From the NCBI GenBank assembly GCA_900107365.1, contig FNPS01000006.1, forward strand, positions 249,452 through 313,451: a stretch of DNA of 64,000 bases. Reading direction: 5' to 3'. The translations under genes and the position numbers were made by a program. The notes under the pieces were generated by a model. The model was not told the origin of the DNA. It searched no databases and worked only from the letters and a program-made list of their open reading frames with translations. Source of the stretch: Flavobacterium aquidurense. GTDB lineage: Bacteria > Bacteroidota > Bacteroidia > Flavobacteriales > Flavobacteriaceae. Each line of letters begins with the position of its first letter. The first letter of the stretch is position 1. Below, piece by piece: positions 54,571 to 63,269 of the stretch.

Positions 54571-54594
54571 GTAGAGGCGCATAGCAGTGCGTTT
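54571..54594. repeat. REP-like GCGCA/GTGCG palindrome, copy 2
   Basis: GTAGAGGCGCATAGCAGTGC and following bases, in the thiS-thiC gap. Next to it are a GGAATTTGGAATTT string and a CGATAGCTATCG palindrome (54634-54645). Confidence 0.6.
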
Positions 54595-54647
54595 CCATTT
54601 GGAATTTGGAATTTATTTTTTGGAATTTATCACGATAGCTATCGGGA

Positions 54648-54854
54648 CTATCCTCCCTGTGTAGCAGAAATAATGAGAATTTCGTCAGTTTCTTGTACGA
54701 GATGTTCGTTCCAATTGATCCTTGGAACAACAGAGTTGTTAATGGCAACGGCAATTCCGTTTTGTTTGTTTGGAATTTCGAGATCGAGCAATGATTGAAC
54801 ACTTAGCGATTCAGCATTGAACTTTTTGATTTGTTGGTTGATTTTTAGTTCCAT
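54648..54854 (-). CDS. thiS: Sulfur carrier protein ThiS
   Basis: The 68-residue ubiquitin-like protein carries sulfur as a C-terminal thiocarboxylate for thiazole formation. It ends in the required GG (ISATQGG) and has the [11 protein letters not shown] segment of the family. It is the first gene of the thiamine operon, 76 bases after the TPP riboswitch. Confidence 0.95.
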   Translation of the reverse strand: MELKINQQIKKFNAESLSVQSLLDLEIPNKQNGIAVAINNSVVPRINWNEHLVQETDEILIISATQGG

Positions 54855-54895
54855 TCCTTCTTGAATTAGTATAGTTATACTTTAGGAATGGCTAC

Positions 54896-54914
54896 AAAAA
54901 CGCATAAAAATGCG
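54896..54914 (-). terminator. Probable terminator in the TPP-riboswitch expression platform
   Basis: On the minus strand CGCAT (54914-54910) pairs with ATGCG (54905-54901) around a TTTT loop and is followed by TTTTTG. The stem is short (5 bp), so it may alternatively block translation of thiS. Confidence 0.5.
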
Positions 54915-54931
54915 CAGAAGTCATCTTACTT

Positions 54932-55008
54932 TTCCCTACGCTAGTATGAACTAGATCAGGTTCAGAGGGTAAAATCTCAGCCTGCTTTTATAGCAGACAC
55001 CCCTAAAG
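54932..55008 (-). ncRNA. TPP riboswitch controlling the thiamine operon
   Basis: On the minus strand the THI blocks appear in order: GGGGTG (55003-54998), GCAGGCTGAGATTTTACCC, TGAACCTGATCTAG and AGCGTAGGGA. High thiamine pyrophosphate would shut off thiS through thiF. Confidence 0.95.
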
Positions 55009-55015
55009 TGTGAAG

Positions 55016-55023
55016 CAAATATA
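55016..55023 (-). promoter_or_regulatory. Thiamine operon promoter -7 element
   Basis: TATATTTG on the minus strand, an exact consensus match, lies just before the riboswitch. Confidence 0.55.
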
Positions 55024-55043
55024 ATATTTTTTTTAAAGTTTTC

Positions 55044-55111
55044 AGTCTCAGTTTTCAGTTTTCAGTCTTTGACTTAAAAAAATAAGCTCTAAAAAACTGA
55101 AAACTGAGACT
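55044..55111. repeat. 17-bp inverted repeat between tag and the thiamine operon
   Basis: AGTCTCAGTTTTCAGTT (55044-55060) is exactly reverse-complementary to 55095-55111. It would form a hairpin downstream of tag and upstream of the thi promoter. Confidence 0.7.
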
Positions 55112-55121
55112 GTGACTGAGA

Positions 55122-55694
55122 CTATTTTCTCTTTCGGGTAAAGCAATCTTCGGCGTGATCATTAACCATTCCGGTGGCTTGCATGTGTGCGTAGATTACG
55201 GTTGAACCGACAAATTTAAAACCTCTTTTTTTTAAATCTTTGCTGATTTCGTCAGAAAGTGGAGTAGTGGCGGGAGCATCTTTTGATGTTTTGACGTTAT
55301 TTATGATTGGTTTTCCGTTGGTATATTTCCAAATAAAATCAGAGAAACTACCAAATTCTTCCTGCACTTTCATAAAAGCCTGAGCATTAGAAACCGCTGC
55401 TTTTATTTTTAGTTTATTGCGAATGATTCCGGTATTTTGCATTAATTCTTCGATTTTATCTTCAGAATAAAAGGCTATTTTTTTATAATCAAAATGGTCA
55501 AATGCATTTCTGAAATTCTCCCTTTTGTTTAAAATGGTAATCCAGCTTAAACCGGCCTGAAAAGTTTCTAAAATTAAAAATTCGAATAAGGTGGGATCGT
55601 CATAAACTGGAACGCCCCATTCTTCGTCATGATATTTTTTATATAAATCGCTGGAAGTACACCAGCCACATCGAATTAAAACTTCGTTTTCCAT
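55122..55694 (-). CDS. tag: DNA-3-methyladenine glycosylase I
   Basis: The 190-residue enzyme removes 3-methyladenine from DNA. Motifs: RCGWCTSSDLYKKYHDEEWG with two of the zinc ligands, FEFLILETFQAGLSWITILNKRENFR, and the C-terminal VGSTVIYAHMQATGMVNDH with further zinc ligands (H and the H/C of DHAEDCF). Full length. Its start overlaps the stop of the upstream lipoprotein gene by one base. Confidence 0.96.
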   Translation of the reverse strand: MENEVLIRCGWCTSSDLYKKYHDEEWGVPVYDDPTLFEFLILETFQAGLSWITILNKRENFRNAFDHFDYKKIAFYSEDKIEELMQNTGIIRNKLKIKAAVSNAQAFMKVQEEFGSFSDFIWKYTNGKPIINNVKTSKDAPATTPLSDEISKDLKKRGFKFVGSTVIYAHMQATGMVNDHAEDCFTRKRK

Positions 55695-56365
55695 TATTTA
55701 CCAATTTGCCAATGATATCCTTTTACGCTTGGTATATAGGCGGAATGACCAATTATTATTAAATCATTATAAACTTTTCTGTTGTATTTAATCCCGATTG
55801 CTTTGCCTGACATGAACATTTTATCAGCCTGAAATCTAACTTTCATTTTACCGTCTTCAAGTTCGGCATCCGATACTTTTTCTACAAGCCAGGTTGAACG
55901 CCATTTTACATTTAACTCATCGTGTGCTGTTCTGGTAACACTTTTAACAAGTTTAACGGCTTCTTCAGGAATTTTAAAATTTTGAGTTAAATCTTTCTGA
56001 CTCATGGTCTGGCCAATTTTAGTCCCTGAAAAAATTTTGCGCAGATTAACAAAATTCAGTAAGTCGTTTTCTTCCTTTTTTATTGGAATCGGAGCTTTTT
56101 CTGTTGTGCTTATTTTTGCAACTGGAATTTCGGGTGTTAAAATAGGTTTTGTAACAGTAAAAGCCTCTTTTTTCTTAAGAGGAGAATTATTACGGCTGTC
56201 TATTGCAACTACTATTTTAGAAGGAATTGGATCGAGTTGTTTTTGAGGTGCAGGTTTTAAAGAACTAACAGGGTATACTTTATTGTTAGGTTGCTTTTTG
56301 TCATCGCTACCACAGCTTAACAGGAAGCTTAGTGAAAATAGTACTATTATATTAGTTTTTTTCAT
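55694..56365 (-). CDS. Lipoprotein of unknown function
   Basis: The 223-residue protein has a lipobox (SFLLSC, Cys18), a low-complexity proline/lysine-rich region up to about residue 100, and a C-terminal domain (about 110-223) with no recognised family; SVTRTAHDELNVKWRSTWLVEKV and SAYIPSVKGYHWQIGK are notable. It lies between the queuosine-precursor transporter gene and tag, on the same strand. Function not inferred. Confidence 0.65.
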   Translation of the reverse strand: MKKTNIIVLFSLSFLLSCGSDDKKQPNNKVYPVSSLKPAPQKQLDPIPSKIVVAIDSRNNSPLKKKEAFTVTKPILTPEIPVAKISTTEKAPIPIKKEENDLLNFVNLRKIFSGTKIGQTMSQKDLTQNFKIPEEAVKLVKSVTRTAHDELNVKWRSTWLVEKVSDAELEDGKMKVRFQADKMFMSGKAIGIKYNRKVYNDLIIIGHSAYIPSVKGYHWQIGK

Positions 56366-56376
56366 AACAATAATTT

Positions 56377-57039
56377 TTAGTCCTTATGAGAAATGTCTCC
56401 TTCCAAATATTTTTTAATTAAATGATGTCCTGCGTAAATTAATGGTGTCAATAAAATGGCTATAGATAATTTAAATGCATAGCCTATCAATGCTGATGAA
56501 ATAAACGTATCAAAGTCAATTTTTCCGGGTAGCCAAAAAGCTATTCCAAGTACAATAAACGAATCAAATAATTGCGAAATTACAGTTGATCCCGTAGTTC
56601 GTAACCATATTTTTCTTTCTCCTGTTCGTCTTTTAAAAAACCAAAATATCCAGACATCAATTAACTGAGATGCCATAAAGGCAATTAAACTACCAACAAT
56701 TATCCACATACTTTGTCCAAAAACAGCCTGAAATTGCTCATCATTTACCGGACTTATTCCTTTTGCGGCCGGAATAACAATTGCCATAAATAAAATTAAA
56801 AAAGCATATGCAATTAAGCAAGCCGTTATAAAAGAGAGCTTTTTTACTCCTTTCTCTCCAAAATATTCATTTATTAAGTCGGTTGTCAGGAAAACCACTG
56901 GCCATGGTAAAATACCAATACTCATTACAAACGGCCCAACCTGAATTAATTTTCCTCCAATAAGTTCTGCGACAACTGCATTTGTGATAAAAATTCCCGC
57001 TAGAACTACAAAGACAATTTCTTTTTTGGTTTTGAACAT
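56377..57039 (-). CDS. Queuosine precursor transporter (YhhQ family)
   Basis: The 220-residue inner-membrane protein has six predicted helices and the family's VFLTTDLINEYFGEKGVKKLSF and SQLIDVWIFWFFKRRTG, RTTGSTVISQLFDSFIVLGIAFW motifs. YhhQ proteins take up preQ0/preQ1 for tRNA queuosine synthesis. No queuosine gene is nearby. Confidence 0.9.
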   Translation of the reverse strand: MFKTKKEIVFVVLAGIFITNAVVAELIGGKLIQVGPFVMSIGILPWPVVFLTTDLINEYFGEKGVKKLSFITACLIAYAFLILFMAIVIPAAKGISPVNDEQFQAVFGQSMWIIVGSLIAFMASQLIDVWIFWFFKRRTGERKIWLRTTGSTVISQLFDSFIVLGIAFWLPGKIDFDTFISSALIGYAFKLSIAILLTPLIYAGHHLIKKYLEGDISHKD

Positions 57040-57097
57040 AAATACGTACTATAAAATCTGATACTTCAAAGTTAACTATTTTATGCTGAAAATTGAT

Positions 57098-60000
57098 TTA
57101 ATATTCTTCACCAAGTGATAGTTCCTCTTCTTCCTTTTCTTTTTCAAAACTTGCTCTCATATGATCGCCATTTAGAGTTTCATTGATGATAAGAGCATAT
57201 GTTTTTTCGGGATCCTCTTCAATACTAATTGTTTTTATTGGAGCGGTAGTGTAGGCTAAAGGATTTATTTTTTTGTTTTCGTTTAAAAAGGCAATGGTGT
57301 ATAATTGCTTTTTGACCGCTTTTGTCTCATCATTTTTTCTTTGAATTTGATAAAAGTAAAACGAAATTTCATGATTGTCTTTTGCTACAATTTGCTTTTT
57401 TAATAAGGTTATAGAATCTTTTTTAGAGAGATTTTGAAAATTTAAAGCGGCAGCTTTCGCAATCTCATCATCAGTAAAATGTATTAAATCTTTTTTATTT
57501 TGATTCAACAACAAATTGATTGTAATGAATTGCGTTTTAGGATCGTTTAAAAAAACATTAATTTCAGCCGTATTTAGTGCGTTATGTATAATTCCTAATC
57601 GGGCTAATTCTATGTTTAATTCCGGAATATCCAGATTTTTTATTTTTTTCAACACTTCTTTTACAGCATTGTCATCTGCATAATTATAGATTAAATTGGT
57701 GTAATTTATCAAATCAGTTAATGATCTTGAGGACTCAGAATAAAACGTTAAATCGTCTTCTGTCGTTGCAGCATCTTGCGAGGCTTTGTTTTTTTCGTTC
57801 CAGCTTGCTACTCTTTTATATTCGAGTTTGGTATTGGTCAATATTATTTTTTTAAATGCTTTTAGTTTTTTAACTGAAAGCAATTTTTTCTCTAATAATG
57901 AATTGCAAAAGCTAATAATTGGTTTGTTGTATTCTTTGATGCTGTAATATTGAAAAATTTCAGGAAACAATTCCTTACTGTTTTCCGGATCTCTTTCAAA
58001 GGTGTAAAAAAGACTTCCAATCTCATATTGTAAATCGGAAATGGGTAAATCATACTCTAATAATTCATTGATTTTTTGATACGCTTCTTTTGATTTTTGA
58101 TATGAAATACTTTTTAAGATGCTAATTTGTACATCTGTTTTAGTTGATTCTTTTTTATAATAATTCTCGAGATAAGGAATTACTCTTTCATCTTCTATTT
58201 TGCCAATTTTTTCCAATAATGAAGTTATGGCATCAGTTTCACTTTCTTTAAAATTAAAAGTAGTAATGAAATTGGTAATAGCTTCAAAATCATTTTTTGT
58301 AATGTCCAGATTATCAATTGTGTTCAAGGCTGAATAACGAATGGTATCTTTTTCACTTTTAGCATCTTCGATAAAAAGTTTTACCTTGTCTTCGTTCGCA
58401 TCCGTTTTAATATTGTCAGCTAGATCTAATGAATTAAAAGTTTTTTCTATGAATGGATCATCGTTTTTATAGTTTTTGGCCACCAAAGTATTCAGTAAAT
58501 AATAGGTGTTGTCTTTATAAAGAACTTTGTATTTAATGGCTTGTGTCGCATTTGGCTTAGAAACTAGAGCATTGACGGTGTAACTATTTTGTTCTTTATT
58601 AAAAGTAGTGCTTTGTGATAAAAATTCGTAATTGTCTTTTTTGTCGGCAAGAATTTCTTCCCATAAAGACTGTGAGAATCCCTTTTTAAGAAACAATTCA
58701 GGACTTAGTAATGATGTTGCAGTTTCGTAACTTTCATCGTCTTCTCCCTCAAAATAATTCTGTTCAGGATCGCTTTCATATTGATTTAGGAATTCTTTTT
58801 TAAGCATACGCTGAACAGAATCAATAGATAATGTTCGTTCGTATTTTGGGAATTTATGGTAAGCTAGTTTTATTTTTCTACCCGTTTCGGAGTTAAATGA
58901 CTGAAACTGATTTACGACCTTGAAGGTATTTTTTGTTTCTCTTTTGTTTTGATCTAATTTTAAAAATAAGTTTTCATTTTCCTTTTCAGGAATTTCTATT
59001 TTATAGTTGGCAATTGAGTCTGTTAAAACTTTCGATTTCGATTTGTATGCAAACGGAACGATTGTAAAGGAATTGAAAAAACGATTGGTACTGGTCTCTG
59101 ATGCATTTACAGCGCCCAATAAGTAATATTTGTTCCCAGAAATAATTGTTTTTAATTTGATATTTCGATCTCCAATTTTAGAGGTTGAAACAAAAGAATT
59201 TTCAATTTTGTTGTATTTTGTAGCTGTAGAATCTTGATTTTGTTGCAGATAAAATTGATAATGAATTTGCTTTTGTTCGTATTCAGAATTTTCAAGGAAA
59301 CTGGTGTCATTTAGTGTTTTTTCTCTTAAAAAATAATATGCTTTTTCCTGATTATCATAGGCCTGAATATCAATATTGGTTCCTTTATCAGCACTGTTTC
59401 CAAAGACGAAGTTGAATGAAGGAATTTCTGCCTCAAAACCGCCTTTTAGAGGTTTGATTTTTTCCCATTCATTTTTAAAAGGTTTGATTTTAATATTTTC
59501 AAAAACCTCATTTTCATATTGTCGAACATAATTGGCAGGTCCTGTCATCGAAATCGAAATGATTTCTAAAGGAGTGATGTAAAATTTAGAATGTTGGGCG
59601 TTTCCTGTTTTCGTAACATTTTTTATATCATAACTGGCATAATTGGGCTGTTCAGCATATTTTTTTTCAATAATATCTCCCGGAATTTTTTCAAAAAATA
59701 AACTATCCAATGATTTCGGATTGTATATGATATTTCTGTTTTTTAAGAAATAATTTAGCGGAATTCTTTTTATCGTAATGGCACCACCGTTGGTAAAATC
59801 TGGCGAGCCCATACTTTCATTTTCTTCAATAGTAGTTTTGTATAATGGCAATTGCACCATTTTATCTTTAGTGTTCGAAACCGTAAAATTGGGATTAGGA
59901 AAATAAGCTTCAATAGTTTTCTTCTGATTTTTCCCGTTTTCGGTAAAAGTGTCAATTATAGGTTTTACCGTATAGCCTTTTTGTCTTAAAAGTTTAATTA

Positions 60001-60811
60001 TACCATCATTGCCTGCAAGATGTGCCGCTCCAACTGCTGAGAATAAACTTCCTGTTTTTGCAATAGAATCAATACTCTTTGTCATTACTTTGTTGCGATT
60101 AACAATAAGTGCATCGTGTGCTTTTTTCGAAAACAGCAGTTTATAGATCGAGTCAAGCATTACAATGTCTTTCTCTCTGTAATATTCTTTTAGAACCTCC
60201 TGAGGATTTCTGTTTTTTAAGATTTTGACTAAAGCTAGTTTGTTTTCTTCTTTCGGTTTTGCATCTTCGTCAATGATTTGCAAGATAGAAAGCATAGATT
60301 CTTTTGCATCTTCAAGACCAACAATTTTCTTCTTGTACTTTTTTCCGGTTTGAAAAATAAACATGTCTAATACAGTATCTTCCTGAAAATCTGCCTGATC
60401 TCCTTCGGCTCCTGATAACATATTTCTAAAATACTTGCCATTGTCATTAATAAAAATGGTTTGAATATTCTCTTTTGTTGTGGGGAACAAATAGAATTCG
60501 GTATAGAACTTTTTATAAGAATTAAAATCATTACTTTTCATTAAATCATTCAAATCTCCCCAGGTTTCAGGATTGCTTTCATTGGCCACAATATCAGAGC
60601 CCAAAAGATTTGTAAAAAAGGAATCAGATAAGTGAAACGAAATTTTATCGTTAACATGCATCGTTCCGTAGATATAGGATTTTTTGGTTAAACCGTTACC
60701 GGATATTTCCCAAAATAAACTTTTGTTTTGTGCCTGAAGAACCGAAGTTATTAGTAATGAGATATAAAGTAGTTTTTTCAAGAGGGTTGGTTTAGTGGTT
60801 TTGCTAAACAA
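57098..60811 (-). CDS. Very long TraB/GumN-type protein
   Basis: The 1237-residue exported protein (signal peptide ending VLQAQ) has a TraB/GumN domain at residues about 25-300, with SYIYGTMHVNDK, a VANES-type strand and AVGAAHLAGNDGIIKLLRQKGYTVKPI. The usual protein is near 300 residues. The next 900 residues are of unknown type: a beta-rich region (about 330-780) and a helical, HEAT-like C-terminal region (about 820-1180) with repeated paired helices such as LLEYDLPISDLQYEIGSLF. Function unknown; TraB domains may be metalloproteases. Confidence 0.8.
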   Translation of the reverse strand: MFSKTTKPTLLKKLLYISLLITSVLQAQNKSLFWEISGNGLTKKSYIYGTMHVNDKISFHLSDSFFTNLLGSDIVANESNPETWGDLNDLMKSNDFNSYKKFYTEFYLFPTTKENIQTIFINDNGKYFRNMLSGAEGDQADFQEDTVLDMFIFQTGKKYKKKIVGLEDAKESMLSILQIIDEDAKPKEENKLALVKILKNRNPQEVLKEYYREKDIVMLDSIYKLLFSKKAHDALIVNRNKVMTKSIDSIAKTGSLFSAVGAAHLAGNDGIIKLLRQKGYTVKPIIDTFTENGKNQKKTIEAYFPNPNFTVSNTKDKMVQLPLYKTTIEENESMGSPDFTNGGAITIKRIPLNYFLKNRNIIYNPKSLDSLFFEKIPGDIIEKKYAEQPNYASYDIKNVTKTGNAQHSKFYITPLEIISISMTGPANYVRQYENEVFENIKIKPFKNEWEKIKPLKGGFEAEIPSFNFVFGNSADKGTNIDIQAYDNQEKAYYFLREKTLNDTSFLENSEYEQKQIHYQFYLQQNQDSTATKYNKIENSFVSTSKIGDRNIKLKTIISGNKYYLLGAVNASETSTNRFFNSFTIVPFAYKSKSKVLTDSIANYKIEIPEKENENLFLKLDQNKRETKNTFKVVNQFQSFNSETGRKIKLAYHKFPKYERTLSIDSVQRMLKKEFLNQYESDPEQNYFEGEDDESYETATSLLSPELFLKKGFSQSLWEEILADKKDNYEFLSQSTTFNKEQNSYTVNALVSKPNATQAIKYKVLYKDNTYYLLNTLVAKNYKNDDPFIEKTFNSLDLADNIKTDANEDKVKLFIEDAKSEKDTIRYSALNTIDNLDITKNDFEAITNFITTFNFKESETDAITSLLEKIGKIEDERVIPYLENYYKKESTKTDVQISILKSISYQKSKEAYQKINELLEYDLPISDLQYEIGSLFYTFERDPENSKELFPEIFQYYSIKEYNKPIISFCNSLLEKKLLSVKKLKAFKKIILTNTKLEYKRVASWNEKNKASQDAATTEDDLTFYSESSRSLTDLINYTNLIYNYADDNAVKEVLKKIKNLDIPELNIELARLGIIHNALNTAEINVFLNDPKTQFITINLLLNQNKKDLIHFTDDEIAKAAALNFQNLSKKDSITLLKKQIVAKDNHEISFYFYQIQRKNDETKAVKKQLYTIAFLNENKKINPLAYTTAPIKTISIEEDPEKTYALIINETLNGDHMRASFEKEKEEEELSLGEEY

Positions 60812-60950
60812 ATATAAAATAGATTACGGTCTTTTCGTTTATGAATTTTACTTTTTCTTCTTTTTTTATAAGGTATTTTCTTAAAAACTAAAAGTGACTT
60901 TTCGCAACTGAGATTGTTTATACGATCAAACTTTTTTAAGATTATTCAAT

Positions 60951-60983
60951 TTGCTCTCGATTGGTAATTTTTAGGTACTTTTG
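60951..60983 (+). promoter_or_regulatory. Candidate promoter of the M3 peptidase gene
   Basis: TTG at 60951-60953, 22 bases, then TACTTTTG (60976-60983). It lies 43 bases before the first ATG of the peptidase at 61026. Confidence 0.5.
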
Positions 60984-61025
60984 GAATAAGAACAAGTTCT
61001 ATTATTTAAAACAAAATTAATGAGA

Positions 61026-63146
61026 ATGAAAAAATTAATGTCAATTTTTATCATGGGTACAACCTTTTTTGCGGCTACCGCACAAAACAACGCTGACAAC
61101 CCGTTACTTAAACCATGGACTGGTCCTTACGGAGGAGTTCCTGCTTTTAATGAGTACAAGGTGTCAGACTTTAAACCGGCAATTGAATTTGCTATTCAGG
61201 AAAAATTAAATGAAGTAGATGCTATTGCAAATAATCCAAAAGCACCAACTTTTGACAATACTATTGTCGCTTTAGAGCTTTCGGGAAAAACAATTACGAG
61301 AATTTCGACAGTTTACGGAATTTACAGATCTAATCTAAGTACTCCTGAATTTAATGCAATCGACAGAGAGATGTCGCCAAAATTCTCTGCATTTACAGAT
61401 AAAATTAATCAAAACAAGAAATTGTTTGCCAGAATTGAAACACTTTATAATGCAAAAGAAAGTAAAAAACTTACTAGCGAGCAACAGCGTTTAATCTGGT
61501 TATACTATACGAATCTTGTTCGTCAGGGAGCTAAATTAAATGATGAAGATAAAGCAAAAGTATCTAAGATTAATCAGGAACTGGCAACACTTTTTACTCG
61601 CTTTAGCCAAAATTTATTAGCCGAAGAACACAATCAATACCTTGCTTTAAAAACAGAAAGTGATTTTGACGGTCTGCCACAAGAAGTAAAAAATGCTGCT
61701 ATTGCTGAAGCAAAAGACAGAAAATTGGATGTTATGGGATGTATTGCCAATACACGCTCTTCTATTGAACCCTTTTTGACTTTTTCAACTCGCAGAGATT
61801 TAAGAGAAAAAGCATTCGATATTTTTGTGAAACGTGGAGATAACGGAAATGCGAATGATAACAATTCTACACTTGTAACTATTTTAGAACTGCGTACTCA
61901 AAAAGCTAAATTACTCGGATATCCAACTTTTGCTAATTGGAGTTTGTCTAATAAAATGGCAAAAGATCCTCAGAAAACATTAGATTTAATGATGTCAGTT
62001 TGGGAGCCAGCTGTAGAAAAAGTACACCAGGATGTAGCGGAGATGCAAAAGATTGTCGATGCAGAAGGTGGAAAGTTCAAAATTCAACCTTGGGATTATC
62101 GTTATTATGCTGAAAAAGTTAGAAAAGCAAAATATGATTTAGATCAAAATGAGGTTAAGCCTTACTTACAATTAGAAAACCTGCGTGAGGGAATGTTTTG
62201 GGTTGCCGGAGAATTGTTTAACTTAAGTTTCAAACAAATTACAAATGTGCCAGTTTATCATCCTGATGTTCGCGTTTGGGAAGTGAGTAATAAAGTGACC
62301 GGAAAAGTGGTAGGTTTATGGTATTTTGATCCTTACGCACGTACAGGAAAACGTTCAGGAGCCTGGATGAATGCTTATCGTGACCAACAAAAGTTAGGCG
62401 GTGATGTTTTAACGATCGTGTCTAACAACTGTAATTTCATTAAAGGAACAGCAAACGAACCTGTTTTAATTTCATGGACAGATGCAACAACTTTATTTCA
62501 TGAATTTGGTCATGCACTTCACGGATTGTGTTCAAATGTTACCTATCCAAGTTTAGCAGGAACTTCTGTAGCAAGAGATTATGTTGAATTTCCTTCTCAA
62601 TTATTAGAGCACTGGTTGTCTACTCCGGAAGTATTGAACAAATTTGCTTTGCATTATAAAACAAATCAGCCGTTGCCACAGTCTTTAGTAGAAAGAATTA
62701 AGAAAGCAGCTAATTTTAATGAAGGATTCTCTACTGTAGAAACAATTTCAAGTTCTTTGATTGATATGAAGCTACATTTGACAACTACACCTATAGATCC
62801 TCATAAATTTGAAAAAGAGACCTTAGATGCACTGCATATGCCATCAGAAATTGTAATGCGTCACCGTATTCCGCAATTTGGACATATTTTCTCAAGTGAT
62901 GGATATGCAGCAGGATATTACAGCTACTTATGGGCTGATGTAATCAATGCAGATGCGTGGGAAGCTTTTACTGAAGGAAAAGGACCGTATGATAAAGCGG
63001 TTGCAAAAAGACTTTATGATAATGTTTTCAGCGTTGGAAATACGATTGATCAGGAAAAAGCATATGAGAATTTTAGAGGCAGAGCTCCTAAATCGGATGC
63101 TTTAATGCGTGCAAGAGATTTTCCAATTGTAACGAAGAAAAAATAA
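61026..63146 (+). CDS. dcp: M3 family peptidyl-dipeptidase, exported
   Basis: The 706-residue zinc peptidase begins with a signal peptide (MKKLMSIFIMGTTFFAATAQ; an ATG two codons upstream is also possible). The zinc motif HEFGHALHG starts at about residue 492, and the downstream ligand glutamate lies in the VEFPSQLLEHW block, with the HRIPQFGHIFSSDGYAAGYYSYLWADV segment typical of Dcp. It releases dipeptides from C-termini of peptides in the periplasm. Confidence 0.95.
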   Translation: MKKLMSIFIMGTTFFAATAQNNADNPLLKPWTGPYGGVPAFNEYKVSDFKPAIEFAIQEKLNEVDAIANNPKAPTFDNTIVALELSGKTITRISTVYGIYRSNLSTPEFNAIDREMSPKFSAFTDKINQNKKLFARIETLYNAKESKKLTSEQQRLIWLYYTNLVRQGAKLNDEDKAKVSKINQELATLFTRFSQNLLAEEHNQYLALKTESDFDGLPQEVKNAAIAEAKDRKLDVMGCIANTRSSIEPFLTFSTRRDLREKAFDIFVKRGDNGNANDNNSTLVTILELRTQKAKLLGYPTFANWSLSNKMAKDPQKTLDLMMSVWEPAVEKVHQDVAEMQKIVDAEGGKFKIQPWDYRYYAEKVRKAKYDLDQNEVKPYLQLENLREGMFWVAGELFNLSFKQITNVPVYHPDVRVWEVSNKVTGKVVGLWYFDPYARTGKRSGAWMNAYRDQQKLGGDVLTIVSNNCNFIKGTANEPVLISWTDATTLFHEFGHALHGLCSNVTYPSLAGTSVARDYVEFPSQLLEHWLSTPEVLNKFALHYKTNQPLPQSLVERIKKAANFNEGFSTVETISSSLIDMKLHLTTTPIDPHKFEKETLDALHMPSEIVMRHRIPQFGHIFSSDGYAAGYYSYLWADVINADAWEAFTEGKGPYDKAVAKRLYDNVFSVGNTIDQEKAYENFRGRAPKSDALMRARDFPIVTKKK

Positions 63147-63165
63147 AAAAATCGGCAATACTATT

Positions 63166-63190
63166 ATAGGCGCACTGCGGTGCGTCTGTA
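63166..63190. repeat. REP-like GCGCAC/GTGCGT palindrome, copy 3
   Basis: TATAGGCGCACTGCGGTGCG and following bases, 19 bases after the dcp stop codon and ahead of the shared terminator. Confidence 0.65.
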
Positions 63191-63216
63191 CTATTTGAGA
63201 CATAAAAGAATATAAA

Positions 63217-63250
63217 AAAAGGCCCGAATAAATTAATATTCGGGCCTTTT
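63217..63250. terminator. Bidirectional terminator between dcp and tsf
   Basis: A 14-bp perfect stem AAAAGGCCCGAATA/TATTCGGGCCTTTT with a 6-base loop serves both convergent genes. Confidence 0.88.
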
Positions 63251-63269
63251 ATATTGAAATAATAATATA

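Noticed and set aside
54545..54802. 85-codon minus-strand frame overlapping thiS
   Set aside because: ThiS with its terminal GG is in another frame of the same strand, and this frame ends in repeat DNA.
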